A stretch of 64,000 nt of DNA from an uncultured Tenacibaculum sp. (GTDB lineage Bacteria; Bacteroidota; Bacteroidia; Flavobacteriales; Flavobacteriaceae), in contig CANLMR010000001.1 of NCBI GenBank assembly GCA_947492185.1, positions 744,001 to 808,000 of the forward strand, written 5' to 3'. Position 1 is the stretch's first letter. The number at the start of each line of letters is the position of its first letter. Of the stretch, positions 18,586 to 27,612 are shown in pieces. The position numbers were made by a program, and so were the translations under genes. The notes under the pieces were generated by a model. It saw only the letters and a program-made list of their open reading frames with translations. It was not told where the DNA came from and did not search any database.

Positions 18586-19350
18586 CTAAAAAATACTCAA
18601 CAAATTGATTTCCTGACTTTTAAGCCATCCTATTTTTCCGTCAACTAATTTAATCTTTTTCCAGTCATCTACTTCATCCAGTACAAAAACTTTAGTCCCT
18701 TCATGAATTATAAAAGCTTCTTCAGCGTTATTTGTTGGTTCGTTTTTTACAGAAACTTCAGTTGCATAAACTATAGCCTCAATAGTTTTAGAAGATTTTC
18801 CATATTGAACTATGGTAATAGATAAAGCTGTTATTAATATGAGAATACTAATAATACTTGAAGTGAAAAACAATCTTTTCAATGATGGAGAATGAGAGAA
18901 ATAATATAATAAAAATAAACAAGAAGCCAAGAAAGATAAAACAACAGATAAAATAGCCCATTGATTATAACTTAGTTTACTTAAGTAACTTTCATTAAAT
19001 TTTTGAAATACTGATTTAGGTAATTCTTCAATTCTATCTAGAGATAATCTTTTAGCAAAGATTAAATTATTTTGAGCATCTTCATTTAAAGGGTCAAGTT
19101 GTAATGCTTTTTCATAATTAAAAATAGATGGGCCAACTTTATTCACTTTATAATAGCAATTTCCTAGATTATAATAAAGTTCAGAAGAAACATCTCCAGT
19201 AGTTTCAATTTCCTCGTATATTTTAATAGCTTTCAAATACTCTCCATTCTTATATAATGTATTAGCTTCAGAGAATAACTGATTTGAATCTTGAGTGAAA
19301 GCATTGCTGAAAGTAAAAAAGGCAAGCAGTAAAATTATTTTTTGAATCAT
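18586..19350 (-). CDS. batE: BatE: TPR protein with C-terminal SH3-like domain
   Basis: This is a 254-residue protein with a signal peptide (to about residue 18), two or more TPR units (ANTLYKNGEYLKAIKIYEEI; LYYNLGNCYYKVNKVGPSIFNYEKAL), two hydrophobic spans at about 130-180, and a C-terminal bacterial SH3 domain (VFVLDEVDDWKKIKLVDGKIGWL). This is the standard BatE plan. It is the last recognisable member of the Bacteroidota aerotolerance operon; its ATG overlaps the batD stop by 4 bases (ATGA). The molecular function of the Bat complex is unsettled; a role in envelope integrity or oxidative stress is the usual proposal. Confidence 0.88.
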   Translation of the reverse strand: MIQKIILLLAFFTFSNAFTQDSNQLFSEANTLYKNGEYLKAIKIYEEIETTGDVSSELYYNLGNCYYKVNKVGPSIFNYEKALQLDPLNEDAQNNLIFAKRLSLDRIEELPKSVFQKFNESYLSKLSYNQWAILSVVLSFLASCLFLLYYFSHSPSLKRLFFTSSIISILILITALSITIVQYGKSSKTIEAIVYATEVSVKNEPTNNAEEAFIIHEGTKVFVLDEVDDWKKIKLVDGKIGWLKSQEINLLSIF

Positions 19351-21107
19351 AATTGCTTATCTATTTGAGTTATTACTTGTTTTGCTTTTTCGTATTCTTG
19401 ATTCATTTGCACGTTCGTAATAGGAGTATACCTTGCAAAATCACAATCTTTTAATACACTTATAAAATTATCAATTGTATTGAGCTTAACATTTTTATCT
19501 TGTAAAAGTTGACTAATTTTATCTCTGCTAATATCTGAAGTTTCTACTCTAAGTTTTGCTTTTAAATAATTATGCAAAGCTCTTTCTAATGCCTCATAAA
19601 AAGCTTCTTTATTTCCAAGTCGAGATTTAGCTTCAGATAAATATTTTCTGGCTAAACGATCTGCTTTACGTTGTTTACTTCCAATAATATCTGCATTTCT
19701 TTCTTCTTTTTTCTTATTGATAAAAATTGCTATTGGTATAAAAAGAATAGGTAATAATAAAAGTAAATAGAATAAAGGAGAATTGTAAAAGTCTGACTTC
19801 ACTAGAGGAGCTAAACTTGTTGATGTTTGTATATATCTAAAGTTTTTACCTGTTGTTTTTACCTGTTGTTTTACAACTTTGTTTTCTGTAGTATTAGTTA
19901 CCAATTCTTTACCTTCAGTAACATCTACAAAAATATCATCGGTACTAATAGTGTGATATTTTTCTTCTTTAGGGTTAAAATAAGAAAATTCAGTTTTTGG
20001 TATTTTATATTTCCCTTTAAATTCAGGAACGACAGTGTAATTATCTATAACAGACCCGCTTAAACCAGAAGTTGTGATTTTAACTTTTTCTTTTCTTTCA
20101 GGTTGATAAACTTCTAATTCTTTTGGAGTTTCAATCTTCGGTAATTCAAAAAGTTTCAAGTTACCTTTACCCTTAACTGTAACTTTAATTTGAGAAGATT
20201 CGTTAGCTTTTAAGACATTTTTAGATGAAGTAAGTTCATAAGAAAAACTACCAACTGCACCTGTAAAACTTTCTGGTTTTCCTTCTAGTGGCAATTCTTT
20301 AGCAATAATTGTTTTTCTAGCAGAAGAATATTCTTTTCTAATTTGCTTTGTAATAGGATTTCCAAAAAAATCTCCTCGTCCAGTAGGAACAGCAACAACA
20401 ATGTCCATTTTCATTGGATCAATAGTAAGTTTTCCTGATTTTGTTGGAATTAATAAAGCTTTGTTAAGAACTGCATAACGATACTGTTCACCATTATACA
20501 TTGCAGTCTTTACTTGTGATCCATCTCTTTTTATTTCTTGATTCCAAAACCCATTGTATTGTGGGGCTTCAGTAACCGCGTTATCGTAAATACCAACATT
20601 ATTGCTAAAATATAATCGATATTCAACATAAATTCCTTCACCAACATAAGGTCTTCCTTTTGAAACTTCTGCTACTAAATGAATATTTTGTTCAGCTATG
20701 TAATCCGGATCATTAGGGTTTTTAGGAACTTTTACTGCTTCAGTAACAATAATTTTTACAGGTTTAGATTTAAGTTTTTTACCATCAAGTTCAATACTAG
20801 CAGAAGGTAAGTTAAATTCACCTTTACGTAATGGTTTTATGATGTAAGAATATTTTTGAGAAAATGTTGCTTTACCATTTACCCATGATTGACTAACAGA
20901 ATGACTCGGCCCACCTACTATTTTAAAGTTTTTGAAATTGGGTGGAGCAAAATTATCTGCTCCTTGTTTGTTTATAGAAAATTCGACACGTAAGCGCTGA
21001 TTAAGCCCAAGTTTGTTTTTGCTTACTTTGGCTAAGAGTTCTACTTCCTGTGAAAAAACAGAAGTAGTAATCAGTGCTATTATAAATGTAATAAACCTTA
21101 GTTTCAT
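19347..21107 (-). CDS. batD: BatD: large periplasmic beta-domain protein with C-terminal membrane anchor
   Basis: Length is 586 residues from ATG at 21107, which begins the signal peptide MKLRFITFIIALITTSVFSQ. Several immunoglobulin-like beta domains follow (for example GPSHSVSQSWVNGKATFSQK, a BatD hallmark), then one membrane span at about 440 (LFYLLLLLPILFIPIAIFI) and a cytoplasmic helical tail. BatD is thought to scaffold the VWA proteins BatA and BatB at the inner membrane. It lies between batC and batE in the same transcript. An earlier in-frame codon at 21128 would disrupt the signal peptide. Confidence 0.9.
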   Translation of the reverse strand: MKLRFITFIIALITTSVFSQEVELLAKVSKNKLGLNQRLRVEFSINKQGADNFAPPNFKNFKIVGGPSHSVSQSWVNGKATFSQKYSYIIKPLRKGEFNLPSASIELDGKKLKSKPVKIIVTEAVKVPKNPNDPDYIAEQNIHLVAEVSKGRPYVGEGIYVEYRLYFSNNVGIYDNAVTEAPQYNGFWNQEIKRDGSQVKTAMYNGEQYRYAVLNKALLIPTKSGKLTIDPMKMDIVVAVPTGRGDFFGNPITKQIRKEYSSARKTIIAKELPLEGKPESFTGAVGSFSYELTSSKNVLKANESSQIKVTVKGKGNLKLFELPKIETPKELEVYQPERKEKVKITTSGLSGSVIDNYTVVPEFKGKYKIPKTEFSYFNPKEEKYHTISTDDIFVDVTEGKELVTNTTENKVVKQQVKTTGKNFRYIQTSTSLAPLVKSDFYNSPLFYLLLLLPILFIPIAIFINKKKEERNADIIGSKQRKADRLARKYLSEAKSRLGNKEAFYEALERALHNYLKAKLRVETSDISRDKISQLLQDKNVKLNTIDNFISVLKDCDFARYTPITNVQMNQEYEKAKQVITQIDKQL

Positions 21108-21197
21108 TTGTGAATTCAAATCGGACAAAAATACTATTTTTTTGGAATGATAAAATAATTGATTTCTAAGATTTTGGTCTTAAAATTTTGCTAATTG

Positions 21198-21995
21198 TTA
21201 CCAATCTTTTTCTTGCTTTATTTTTCTACCTTTTGATTTCTTTACATTCATTTTCTTTTGAGTTTTCTTTTCCTCATTATTTAAACTCTCTAACAGTTGT
21301 TTCATTTGTTCAGGAGTCATTTTTCCAGGTTGAGGTTTTTGTTTTTGTTTATCTTTTTTATTCTGATCCTTTTTAGGATCTTGATTTTTAGGATCTTGTT
21401 TTTTCTTGTCGTCTTTATCGTCCCCTTCTTTTTTATCTTTGTTTTGATCCTTGTTTTTTTGATCCTGATCTTTCTTCTGGTCTTTGTTTTGCTGGTTTTT
21501 CTTATCCTTATTTTTGTCGTTTTTATTTTGCTGCTTTTGTTTTTCAGCTTTTTTCTGAGCTACAGCAAGATTGTAACGAGTTTCATCATCATTAGGATTA
21601 TTTCTTAAGGCATTTTTATAAGCATCTACAGCTTGTTGATATTGTTTTTGCTCCATCATAGCATTTCCTATATTATGATATGCTTCCGCTTTTTCAGCTT
21701 TTGTTTTAGCAGTTTTAGTAGTTAATTCATATTGAGAGACAGCTTCTTTAAACTTTTTACCTTGATATAAAGCATTTCCATAATTGTAACTTGCTTTATC
21801 GTATTTAGTGTCTTTCCCTAATGCTTTACGATAGGCAATTGAAGCTTCGTTAAACTTTTGTTTGTTATATAGTTTGTTACCTTCTCTAACAAAAGATCTT
21901 GCTTCTCTTTTTAGTTTGATAGTGTCCTGCTGAGCATTAATGTTGTTAATGAAACAAGCAGAAACTAAAATTATCAACTGAATTATTTTTTTCAT
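21198..21995 (-). CDS. batC: BatC: TPR protein with Lys/Asp/Gln-rich tail
   Basis: This 265-residue protein has a signal peptide (MKKIIQLIILVSACFINNINAQ), three TPR units (for example YRKALGKDTKYDKASYNYGN and NIGNAMMEQKQYQQAVDAYK), and then about 70 residues of extremely biased Lys, Asp, Gln and Asn sequence (roughly residues 155-225). A short PGKMTPEQMKQLLESLNNEE helix follows. The tail is likely disordered and strongly charged. ATG at 21995 leaves a 1-base gap after batB. The low-complexity tail is a feature of BatC in Flavobacteriia. Confidence 0.88.
   Translation of the reverse strand: MKKIIQLIILVSACFINNINAQQDTIKLKREARSFVREGNKLYNKQKFNEASIAYRKALGKDTKYDKASYNYGNALYQGKKFKEAVSQYELTTKTAKTKAEKAEAYHNIGNAMMEQKQYQQAVDAYKNALRNNPNDDETRYNLAVAQKKAEKQKQQNKNDKNKDKKNQQNKDQKKDQDQKNKDQNKDKKEGDDKDDKKKQDPKNQDPKKDQNKKDKQKQKPQPGKMTPEQMKQLLESLNNEEKKTQKKMNVKKSKGRKIKQEKDW
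21350..21545 (-). repeat. Low-complexity coding repeat in batC
   Basis: The DNA coding the Lys/Asp/Gln-rich tail is made of irregular, near-repeating short units of the form K-D-Q-K/N (about a dozen). This is a length-variable, slippage-prone tract; no frame disruption is seen in this copy. Confidence 0.6.
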
Positions 21996-21996
21996 A

Positions 21997-23040
21997 CTAC
22001 TTATCATCCTTTTCATTAAATAAATCTACTTTCTTTAACCATTTTGTTTTTCTTTCGAAAAAGAAAACATCAATTAATAAAAATAAAAAACCTATTCCTA
22101 AGAACCATTGAAATTGATCTTTATAATCTGAAAATTGTTTTGTTTCAAACTCACTTTTTTGAGCATTAGTAATTATTTTCTCTATTGCCTTTACAGGTTG
22201 TTCAGTTTTATTTCCGTCAATATATGTTCCGTCAGATGCTCTAGCTATTCCTTCAAGAATATCAGGCTTTCTTTGTGTGATTACAGTTTCACCTTTTCTG
22301 TCTTTTTTATAACCAACTAATCCTCCGTTTAGTTCAATTGGAATTGGACCGCCTTTTTCAGTCCCTACACCTATTGTATAAACTTTTACGCCTTCATTAG
22401 CAATGTCTTGAGCTTTTTGTTTTGTTTCTTCTTGATGATCTTCACCGTCAGATATTATCAACAAGTATTTGTTTGTCTGTTCGTCGTTATTATAATACGT
22501 TTTTGCTAAATCTAAAGCTTCAGTAATGGCTGTACCTTGACTCGAAACCATATCTGGATTTGCATTTTGCAAAAACATCTTAGCTGCAGCATGGTCAGTT
22601 GTAATTGGTAATAAAGGATATGCATTACCAGCATATATAATTATTCCTACTCTATCACTACCTAACTTGTCAATTATTTTCGAAATAATCTGTTTAGATT
22701 TTTCTAGTCTGTTTGGCGCAATATCTTGAGCTAACATACTCTTAGAAACATCTAAAGCAAATATGATATCTACTCCTTCTCGTTTTACTGTTTGTAATTT
22801 TGTTCCCATTTTAGGGTTTACTAATCCTATAATTAAAAAGGATAATCCAAGAAGTAAAAAAGATAGCTTTAATATAGATTTAAAAGTTGATAAATTAGGA
22901 GCAAGTCTTTCTAATAAAGAATGTTCGGCAAACTTTTTTTGAGTTCTTTTTTTCCACCATAAAACCAATAGAAAGATTACAATAATAACAGGTAGTATTG
23001 CAAAAAAGTAAAAATATATTGGTTCTTCTAACTTATACAT
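21997..23040 (-). CDS. batB: BatB: membrane-anchored von Willebrand factor A protein
   Basis: This 347-residue protein has two N-terminal spans (residues 9-28 and 56-74), a VWA domain with an intact MIDAS metal site (Asp97-x-Ser99-x-Ser101 in ALDVSKSM), and a C-terminal span near 310-330. It faces the periplasm. BatA and BatB are paralogous VWA proteins and probably heterodimerise; partners are supplied by the MoxR ATPase encoded at the head of the operon. Seven bases separate it from batA. Confidence 0.92.
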   Translation of the reverse strand: MYKLEEPIYFYFFAILPVIIVIFLLVLWWKKRTQKKFAEHSLLERLAPNLSTFKSILKLSFLLLGLSFLIIGLVNPKMGTKLQTVKREGVDIIFALDVSKSMLAQDIAPNRLEKSKQIISKIIDKLGSDRVGIIIYAGNAYPLLPITTDHAAAKMFLQNANPDMVSSQGTAITEALDLAKTYYNNDEQTNKYLLIISDGEDHQEETKQKAQDIANEGVKVYTIGVGTEKGGPIPIELNGGLVGYKKDRKGETVITQRKPDILEGIARASDGTYIDGNKTEQPVKAIEKIITNAQKSEFETKQFSDYKDQFQWFLGIGFLFLLIDVFFFERKTKWLKKVDLFNEKDDK

Positions 23041-23046
23041 GTTTTA

Positions 23047-24048
23047 TTAAATAAAGCTTTTAAATATTGTATTTCGTAATATAAACTCTAGTACTAAAAA
23101 TATACCTGCTAGGATTACCCAGAATCGATATTTTTCAGAATAATTATAGTACTTGAATTCTTCGATTTTAGTTTTTTCTAGCTTATCAATTTCGTCATAA
23201 ATCTCTTTAAGTTTTGCGTTACCAGTAGCACGAAAATATTGACCATCTGTTTCACTAGCAATAAATTTCAATAGTTTTTCATCTATTTCTACTTGCTGGT
23301 TTCTAAAAGATAATTTACCAGTTCTAGGGTCTTTTGCCCAAGGAAAAGGAGCCATTCCATTTGTTCCAATTCCTATAGTATATACTTTAATGTTTAATTC
23401 TTTAGCTAATTCAGTTGCTGTTTTAGGGTCTACAAAACCAGCATTATTAACACCATCAGTAAGAAGGATAATAACTTTACTCTTAGCTTTGCTTTCTTTT
23501 AATCTATTTACTGCAGAGCCTAATCCCATTCCAATAGCAGTCCCGCCTTCTAATTGTCCCCATTTAATTTCTGAAATGGTTTCTTTTACAATAGATTTAT
23601 CACTAGTAATTGGCGTTTGTGTAAAGCTTTCTCCTGCATATACAACAATTCCTATTCTATCATTTGGTCTTCTGTTTACAAAATCAACCGCTACTCTTTT
23701 TAAAGCTTCTAAACGGTTAGGTTTTAAATCTTTGGCAAGCATACTAGCAGAAACATCTATTGCCATTACAATATCAATACCACGATTTGTTTTTGTTTTT
23801 TTGCTTACAGACACATTTCTAGGTCTTGCTAAAGCAATGATTAATGCAGAAAAAGCAAGTATTCTGAAAACATGTAAAAGAGGTTTTAGTTTCGCTAAAA
23901 TTGAAGTTCCTTCAAACCCTTTAATACTTGGTACAGACAATAATGTGCTTTCTTTTTTCCTGCTTGAAAAGAACCAAATAGCAATCATTGGAATCATGGC
24001 AAAAAGCCACAAAAATTCTGGACTATGGAACTCGAAATTATTCAACAT
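23047..24048 (-). CDS. batA: BatA: membrane-anchored von Willebrand factor A protein
   Basis: This 333-residue protein has an N-terminal span (12-28), a second at about 59-74, a VWA domain whose MIDAS residues are Asp98-x-Ser100-x-Ser102 (AIDVSAS), and a C-terminal span at about 310-325. The PNRLEALKRVAVDFVNRRPNDRIGIVVYAGE region is typical (shown in part). Its start overlaps the preceding gene by 11 bases. BatA is the paralogue of BatB in the next position; both MIDAS sites appear intact, so both should bind divalent metal. Confidence 0.93.
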   Translation of the reverse strand: MLNNFEFHSPEFLWLFAMIPMIAIWFFSSRKKESTLLSVPSIKGFEGTSILAKLKPLLHVFRILAFSALIIALARPRNVSVSKKTKTNRGIDIVMAIDVSASMLAKDLKPNRLEALKRVAVDFVNRRPNDRIGIVVYAGESFTQTPITSDKSIVKETISEIKWGQLEGGTAIGMGLGSAVNRLKESKAKSKVIILLTDGVNNAGFVDPKTATELAKELNIKVYTIGIGTNGMAPFPWAKDPRTGKLSFRNQQVEIDEKLLKFIASETDGQYFRATGNAKLKEIYDEIDKLEKTKIEEFKYYNYSEKYRFWVILAGIFLVLEFILRNTIFKSFI

Positions 24049-25114
24049 TGGTTACTGGTGTTTTTAACGAGTTCGACATAGGAATTATTCTTGATAATGA
24101 ATATCCGATAGAAATTGCCAGCAATAAAATCAGAGCAATTGCTACAATTCTTACCAAAATAGAAGGTTTTTTAACTATTGGCTTTTCAATAATAATAACT
24201 GGGTCAATTTCAGAAGATTCTTCAGTTTCAATATTTGGCTTAATATTATCTAAAATATGCTTTGCTACATTTCTGTCAGCTTCAATTTCATGAGCCAAAG
24301 GTTTAGATTTTGCAAACTTTACTAAATCAGCTTGTTGTAATAATTTATCTAAATTTTGTATAGTGTCTTTATCTGTTAAGATTGATTTAGTGTCGTTAAA
24401 ATCAGATAAAGTTTCAATTAAACCACTAGTTGTTGTTTCAAGAGCAGGTACATTTAATTCACGTTCAATAAAATTACGGAGAATATCAGTCAGTTCACTA
24501 TAGTATTGTTTTGTTTTATTATTCTGCCATAATAATTTTTCGTCTAATAACTTTAAATTTCGTACTGCTTCTTGATACGGGTTTAGTAATTGTGCTCTAG
24601 TATTTACTTCATCATTATCACTTCTCTTAAGAGCAAAGTACAATACAGAAGTTACAATTAAAATGATTGCAAGAACCCAAAAAAGAATGTTTTTATAATC
24701 GTCGAATTGGTATGGTTCACCTTTAATTCCTTTGATAGGAAATTTCTTAATTTTAGTAGTATCTATAGCAACTGTAGCTACATTTATTAATAAGCTATCT
24801 GTTAAATGAGCTTGATTTCTAATAAACACTTGTTGTTGAGGAATGTAAAAAGCACCACTGTCAAACCCAGTTAAAATATACCTTTGGATGAGCTTGTTTT
24901 TTAAGGTATCCACACGCAAACTATCTATAACTTCAATTCCATTAAGTTCAAGCTTAGGCATGATAACATTGTCAGTACCGTCTACAGAAATTTTATATTC
25001 AAATTGTTCTCCTATACGAATATTAGTTGTGTCAGTTTCTACTTTAACAGGTGAAGTCTGCCCAATAGCAAAAGCAGAATAAAATAAGGTTATATAGAGT
25101 AAAATTTTCTTCAA
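24038..25114 (-). CDS. BatD-like/DUF4381-like membrane protein of the Bat operon
   Basis: This 358-residue protein has a signal peptide (to residue 18), an N-terminal beta domain of about 110 residues (IRIGEQFEYKISVDG), a membrane span at about 145-165, a cytoplasmic helical region containing NPYQEAVRNLKLLDEKLLW, and a second hydrophobic segment near 320-345. This places it with the BatD-like proteins that sit between DUF58 and batA in Bacteroidota. One base separates it from the DUF58 gene and it overlaps batA by 11 bases, so the genes are tightly coupled. Molecular role is inferred from the operon only. Confidence 0.75.
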   Translation of the reverse strand: MKKILLYITLFYSAFAIGQTSPVKVETDTTNIRIGEQFEYKISVDGTDNVIMPKLELNGIEVIDSLRVDTLKNKLIQRYILTGFDSGAFYIPQQQVFIRNQAHLTDSLLINVATVAIDTTKIKKFPIKGIKGEPYQFDDYKNILFWVLAIILIVTSVLYFALKRSDNDEVNTRAQLLNPYQEAVRNLKLLDEKLLWQNNKTKQYYSELTDILRNFIERELNVPALETTTSGLIETLSDFNDTKSILTDKDTIQNLDKLLQQADLVKFAKSKPLAHEIEADRNVAKHILDNIKPNIETEESSEIDPVIIIEKPIVKKPSILVRIVAIALILLLAISIGYSLSRIIPMSNSLKTPVTNVE

Positions 25115-25115
25115 T

Positions 25116-25982
25116 TTATCCTTTGTTTTTAAAGTAACCTAATAATTTTTTTACATAACTTTCGTCTACTCGAACATTTATTGTTCCTAATCCGCTCTTT
25201 TTAAATGAAGTTTGGAATTCATCTTTTAGGCGTAAAGCATTTACTTTATATTTTGTTCTAACAGATTTAGAACTTGTGTTGATTAATTTAACCTCTTGAG
25301 TTTCGTTATCTAACATTGGAACCATTCCTAGGTTAGGAATTTCTTCATCAAATTTATCGTAGATTCTAATCCCTGTTAAATCATGCTTGTTACCAACAAT
25401 TTTTAAGTTTCTTTCGTAATTCTCATCTACGAAATCTGATAGCATAAATACAATGGTCTTTTTCTTCATTACGCTTGATAAGAATTTTAAAGCTTCATTG
25501 ATATTTGTACGTCTACTTTTAGGAGTAAATTCAATCAACTCTCTAATGATACGAAGCACATGACTTTTTCCTTTTTTAGGAGGAATGTATAATTCTATTT
25601 GGTCTGAGAATAAAATCAAACCCACTTTATCATTATTTTGAATAGCAGAGAAAGCTAAAGTCGCAGCGATTTCTGTAACGGTATCTTTCTTGAATTGGGT
25701 AGAAGTACCAAAAAGTTCTGAACCAGAAACATCTACCATTAGCATCATAGTAAGTTCACGTTCTTCTTCAAAAATTTTAACATAGGGTTCGTTGTATCTG
25801 GCAGTAACATTCCAGTCGATAGCTCTAATATCATCACCATATTGGTATTGACGAACTTCGGAAAAGGTCATTCCACGACCTTTAAAAGTAGAGTGATATT
25901 CACCACCAAAAATATGATTAGACAAACGTTTTGTCTTAATCTCTATTTTACGAACTTTTTTAAGTAACTCTTTGGTATCCAT
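25116..25982 (-). CDS. DUF58 domain protein (MoxR-associated VWA-like)
   Basis: This 288-residue soluble protein carries the full DUF58 signature GMTFSEVRQYQYGDDIRAID (about 37-56) followed by WNVTAR, and a degenerate VWA domain whose MIDAS-like sequence DVSGS (about 89-93) is retained. The family always pairs with MoxR ATPases and is thought to be their adaptor. It lies 3 bases downstream of a 109-residue unknown gene and 1 base upstream of the BatD-like gene. Confidence 0.92.
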   Translation of the reverse strand: MDTKELLKKVRKIEIKTKRLSNHIFGGEYHSTFKGRGMTFSEVRQYQYGDDIRAIDWNVTARYNEPYVKIFEEERELTMMLMVDVSGSELFGTSTQFKKDTVTEIAATLAFSAIQNNDKVGLILFSDQIELYIPPKKGKSHVLRIIRELIEFTPKSRRTNINEALKFLSSVMKKKTIVFMLSDFVDENYERNLKIVGNKHDLTGIRIYDKFDEEIPNLGMVPMLDNETQEVKLINTSSKSVRTKYKVNALRLKDEFQTSFKKSGLGTINVRVDESYVKKLLGYFKNKG

Positions 25983-25985
25983 ATA

Positions 25986-26315
25986 TTAATTTACCCACTC
26001 TAAAGGAAGAGGAGGTAATTCCCAATCTTTATCTTCTGATGATTTTTTAATGGAAAATAATGGAGCTTCTTTTACCGTAAGGTTTACATTGTGTTTTTCT
26101 CCTATTTCCTCAATCACATTTTTAATACTTCGTTGTTGACAAAGAACTAAATAGTTCATTTGTACATTTGATTCTGTTTGTAAATCAAAACAATTTACCC
26201 AATATGTAGGTTCATTATTTTCATAAATTACAGCTTCAGTGCTTTTGTTTGATTTTGTTTCCAAAATCTGTTTTTTCCCTGTTAACGTTTTGTACGTTGT
26301 TAATTTAAAAGTCAT
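25986..26315 (-). CDS. Small unknown protein embedded in the Bat operon
   Basis: I do not recognise this 109-residue protein. It has no signal peptide or membrane segment, so it should be cytosolic. The sequence mixes short beta-like strands (TYKTLTGKKQILETKSN; AVIYENNEPTYWVNCFDL) with a helix (IKNVIEEIGEKHNVNLTV) and ends in a Pro-rich LPPLPLEWVN. It lies between moxR (60 bases away) and DUF58 (3 bases away), all on the same strand, which makes an accessory role in the MoxR/Bat system likely by position. The start at 26315 is chosen over an upstream codon as the best-spaced ATG. Confidence 0.65.
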   Translation of the reverse strand: MTFKLTTYKTLTGKKQILETKSNKSTEAVIYENNEPTYWVNCFDLQTESNVQMNYLVLCQQRSIKNVIEEIGEKHNVNLTVKEAPLFSIKKSSEDKDWELPPLPLEWVN

Positions 26316-26374
26316 TCTTAGCAATAAAATTTAAAAGTTATGTATTTTTCTTTTTCGGTTAGTTGACAAAAAAA

Positions 26375-27364
26375 TTAAGGTACTTGAACCTCATTGATAA
26401 TAGCATTAATGATGTCGATAGAACTCATGTTTTCTGCTTCAGCTTCATAAGTAATTCCAATTCTGTGACGTAATACATCATGTGCCATAGCTCTAACGTC
26501 TTCAGGAATTACATATCCTCTTCGTTTAATAAATGCATAACATTTAGCAGCTTTTGCTAAAGCAATACTACCACGAGGAGAAGATCCGAAACTAATTAAA
26601 GGCTTAAGTTTACTTAAGTTATAATTTTCTGGATAACGAGTTGCGAAAATAATATCAAGAATGTATTTCTCGATTTTTTCGTCCATATATACTTCGTTTA
26701 CAGCTTCTCTTGCTTTTATGATTTTTTCTAACGAAACAACAGGATTTACTTTGCCAAAGCTATTGTTTAAGCTTTGTCTCATAATTAATTGTTCGTCATG
26801 TAATTTTGGATAATCAATAACAGTTTTTAGCATAAAACGATCCATTTGCGCTTCAGGTAATGGATATGTTCCTTCTTGTTCTACTGGGTTTTGAGTAGCC
26901 ATTACTAAGAAAGGTTCGTCTAATTTAAACGTTTCATCACCAATGGTGATTTGTCTTTCTTGCATAGCTTCAAGTAATGCAGACTGTACTTTAGCAGGAG
27001 CACGGTTAATCTCATCAGCTAAAACAAAATTTGCGAAAATTGGACCTTTTTTTATCGAAAAGTCATTGTCTTTTACATTGTATATCATGGTACCAATTAC
27101 ATCGGCAGGTAGTAGGTCTGGAGTAAACTGGACTCTACTAAAACTTCCTTGTACAGCTTTTGATAATGTGTTAATCGCTAAAGTTTTTGCTAATCCAGGA
27201 ACACCTTCTAAAAGAATATGCCCATTACCTAAAAGACCAATTAATAGTCGCTCAATCATGTCTTTTTGACCAACAATAACTTTATTCATCTCATTTGTAA
27301 GTAAATCTACAAATGCGCTTTCAACTTCGATTTTTTCATTAATAGCTCTTACATCTACATCCAT
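26375..27364 (-). CDS. MoxR family AAA+ ATPase, first gene of the Bat operon
   Basis: This is a 329-residue AAA+ chaperone-like ATPase. Walker A is GVPGLAKT at residues 54-61, Walker B VLADEIN at 114-120, sensor 1 ATQNPVEQEGTYPLPEAQ soon after, and a C-terminal lid with sensor 2. MoxR proteins act with DUF58/VWA partners to mature or insert protein complexes; here the partners lie directly downstream. It has its own -7-like box 36 bases upstream. Confidence 0.95.
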   Translation of the reverse strand: MDVDVRAINEKIEVESAFVDLLTNEMNKVIVGQKDMIERLLIGLLGNGHILLEGVPGLAKTLAINTLSKAVQGSFSRVQFTPDLLPADVIGTMIYNVKDNDFSIKKGPIFANFVLADEINRAPAKVQSALLEAMQERQITIGDETFKLDEPFLVMATQNPVEQEGTYPLPEAQMDRFMLKTVIDYPKLHDEQLIMRQSLNNSFGKVNPVVSLEKIIKAREAVNEVYMDEKIEKYILDIIFATRYPENYNLSKLKPLISFGSSPRGSIALAKAAKCYAFIKRRGYVIPEDVRAMAHDVLRHRIGITYEAEAENMSSIDIINAIINEVQVP

Positions 27365-27399
27365 ATGTGAAAAATGTTATTCATTATAATTTCAGTGAA

Positions 27400-27407
27400 C
27401 AAAGCTA
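27400..27407 (-). promoter_or_regulatory. Candidate -7 box of the moxR-bat operon
   Basis: The minus-strand sequence is TAGCTTTG, matching TAnnTTTG, 36 bases before the moxR ATG. No correctly spaced TTG is evident, so this is half-supported. Confidence 0.4.
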
Positions 27408-27548
27408 CAATATTAACATTTTTTTTCTTGTTAAAAGTAGGTTAAAGGTTAGGTGTTTTGAGATTAATGTATATTCAATAAAAAACTTAAAAAAATAACG
27501 GTAAATAAACTAAATAAGGTAATTTATTATTAAAAGCATATTATAAAG

Positions 27549-27578
27549 TTGTTTTTATTGAATATAATCTTAAATTTG
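27549..27578 (+). promoter_or_regulatory. Promoter of the TonB-dependent receptor gene
   Basis: TTG (27549-27551), a 19-base spacer and TAAATTTG (27571-27578) match the flavobacterial promoter exactly. The start codon lies 34 bases downstream. No riboswitch or Fur-like box was recognised in the remainder of the 248-base intergenic region. Confidence 0.6.
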
Positions 27579-27612
27579 AGAATAAAATAATTAACTCAAA
27601 CTTTAAAATAAA

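Noticed and set aside
21297..21608. Hydrophobic open frame opposite the batC tail
   Set aside because: The antisense of Lys/Asp/Gln codons reads as Phe/Leu/Ile; it is a low-complexity artefact.
23390..24067. Long open frame (225 codons) on the plus strand opposite batA
   Set aside because: It is antisense to a well-supported VWA gene, has no family signature or promoter, and arises from the biased codon use of batA.
27365..27612. Possible riboswitch or Fur box upstream of the TonB-dependent receptor
   Set aside because: I could not find a conserved cobalamin or TPP core or a Fur-like palindrome; only a promoter was supported.
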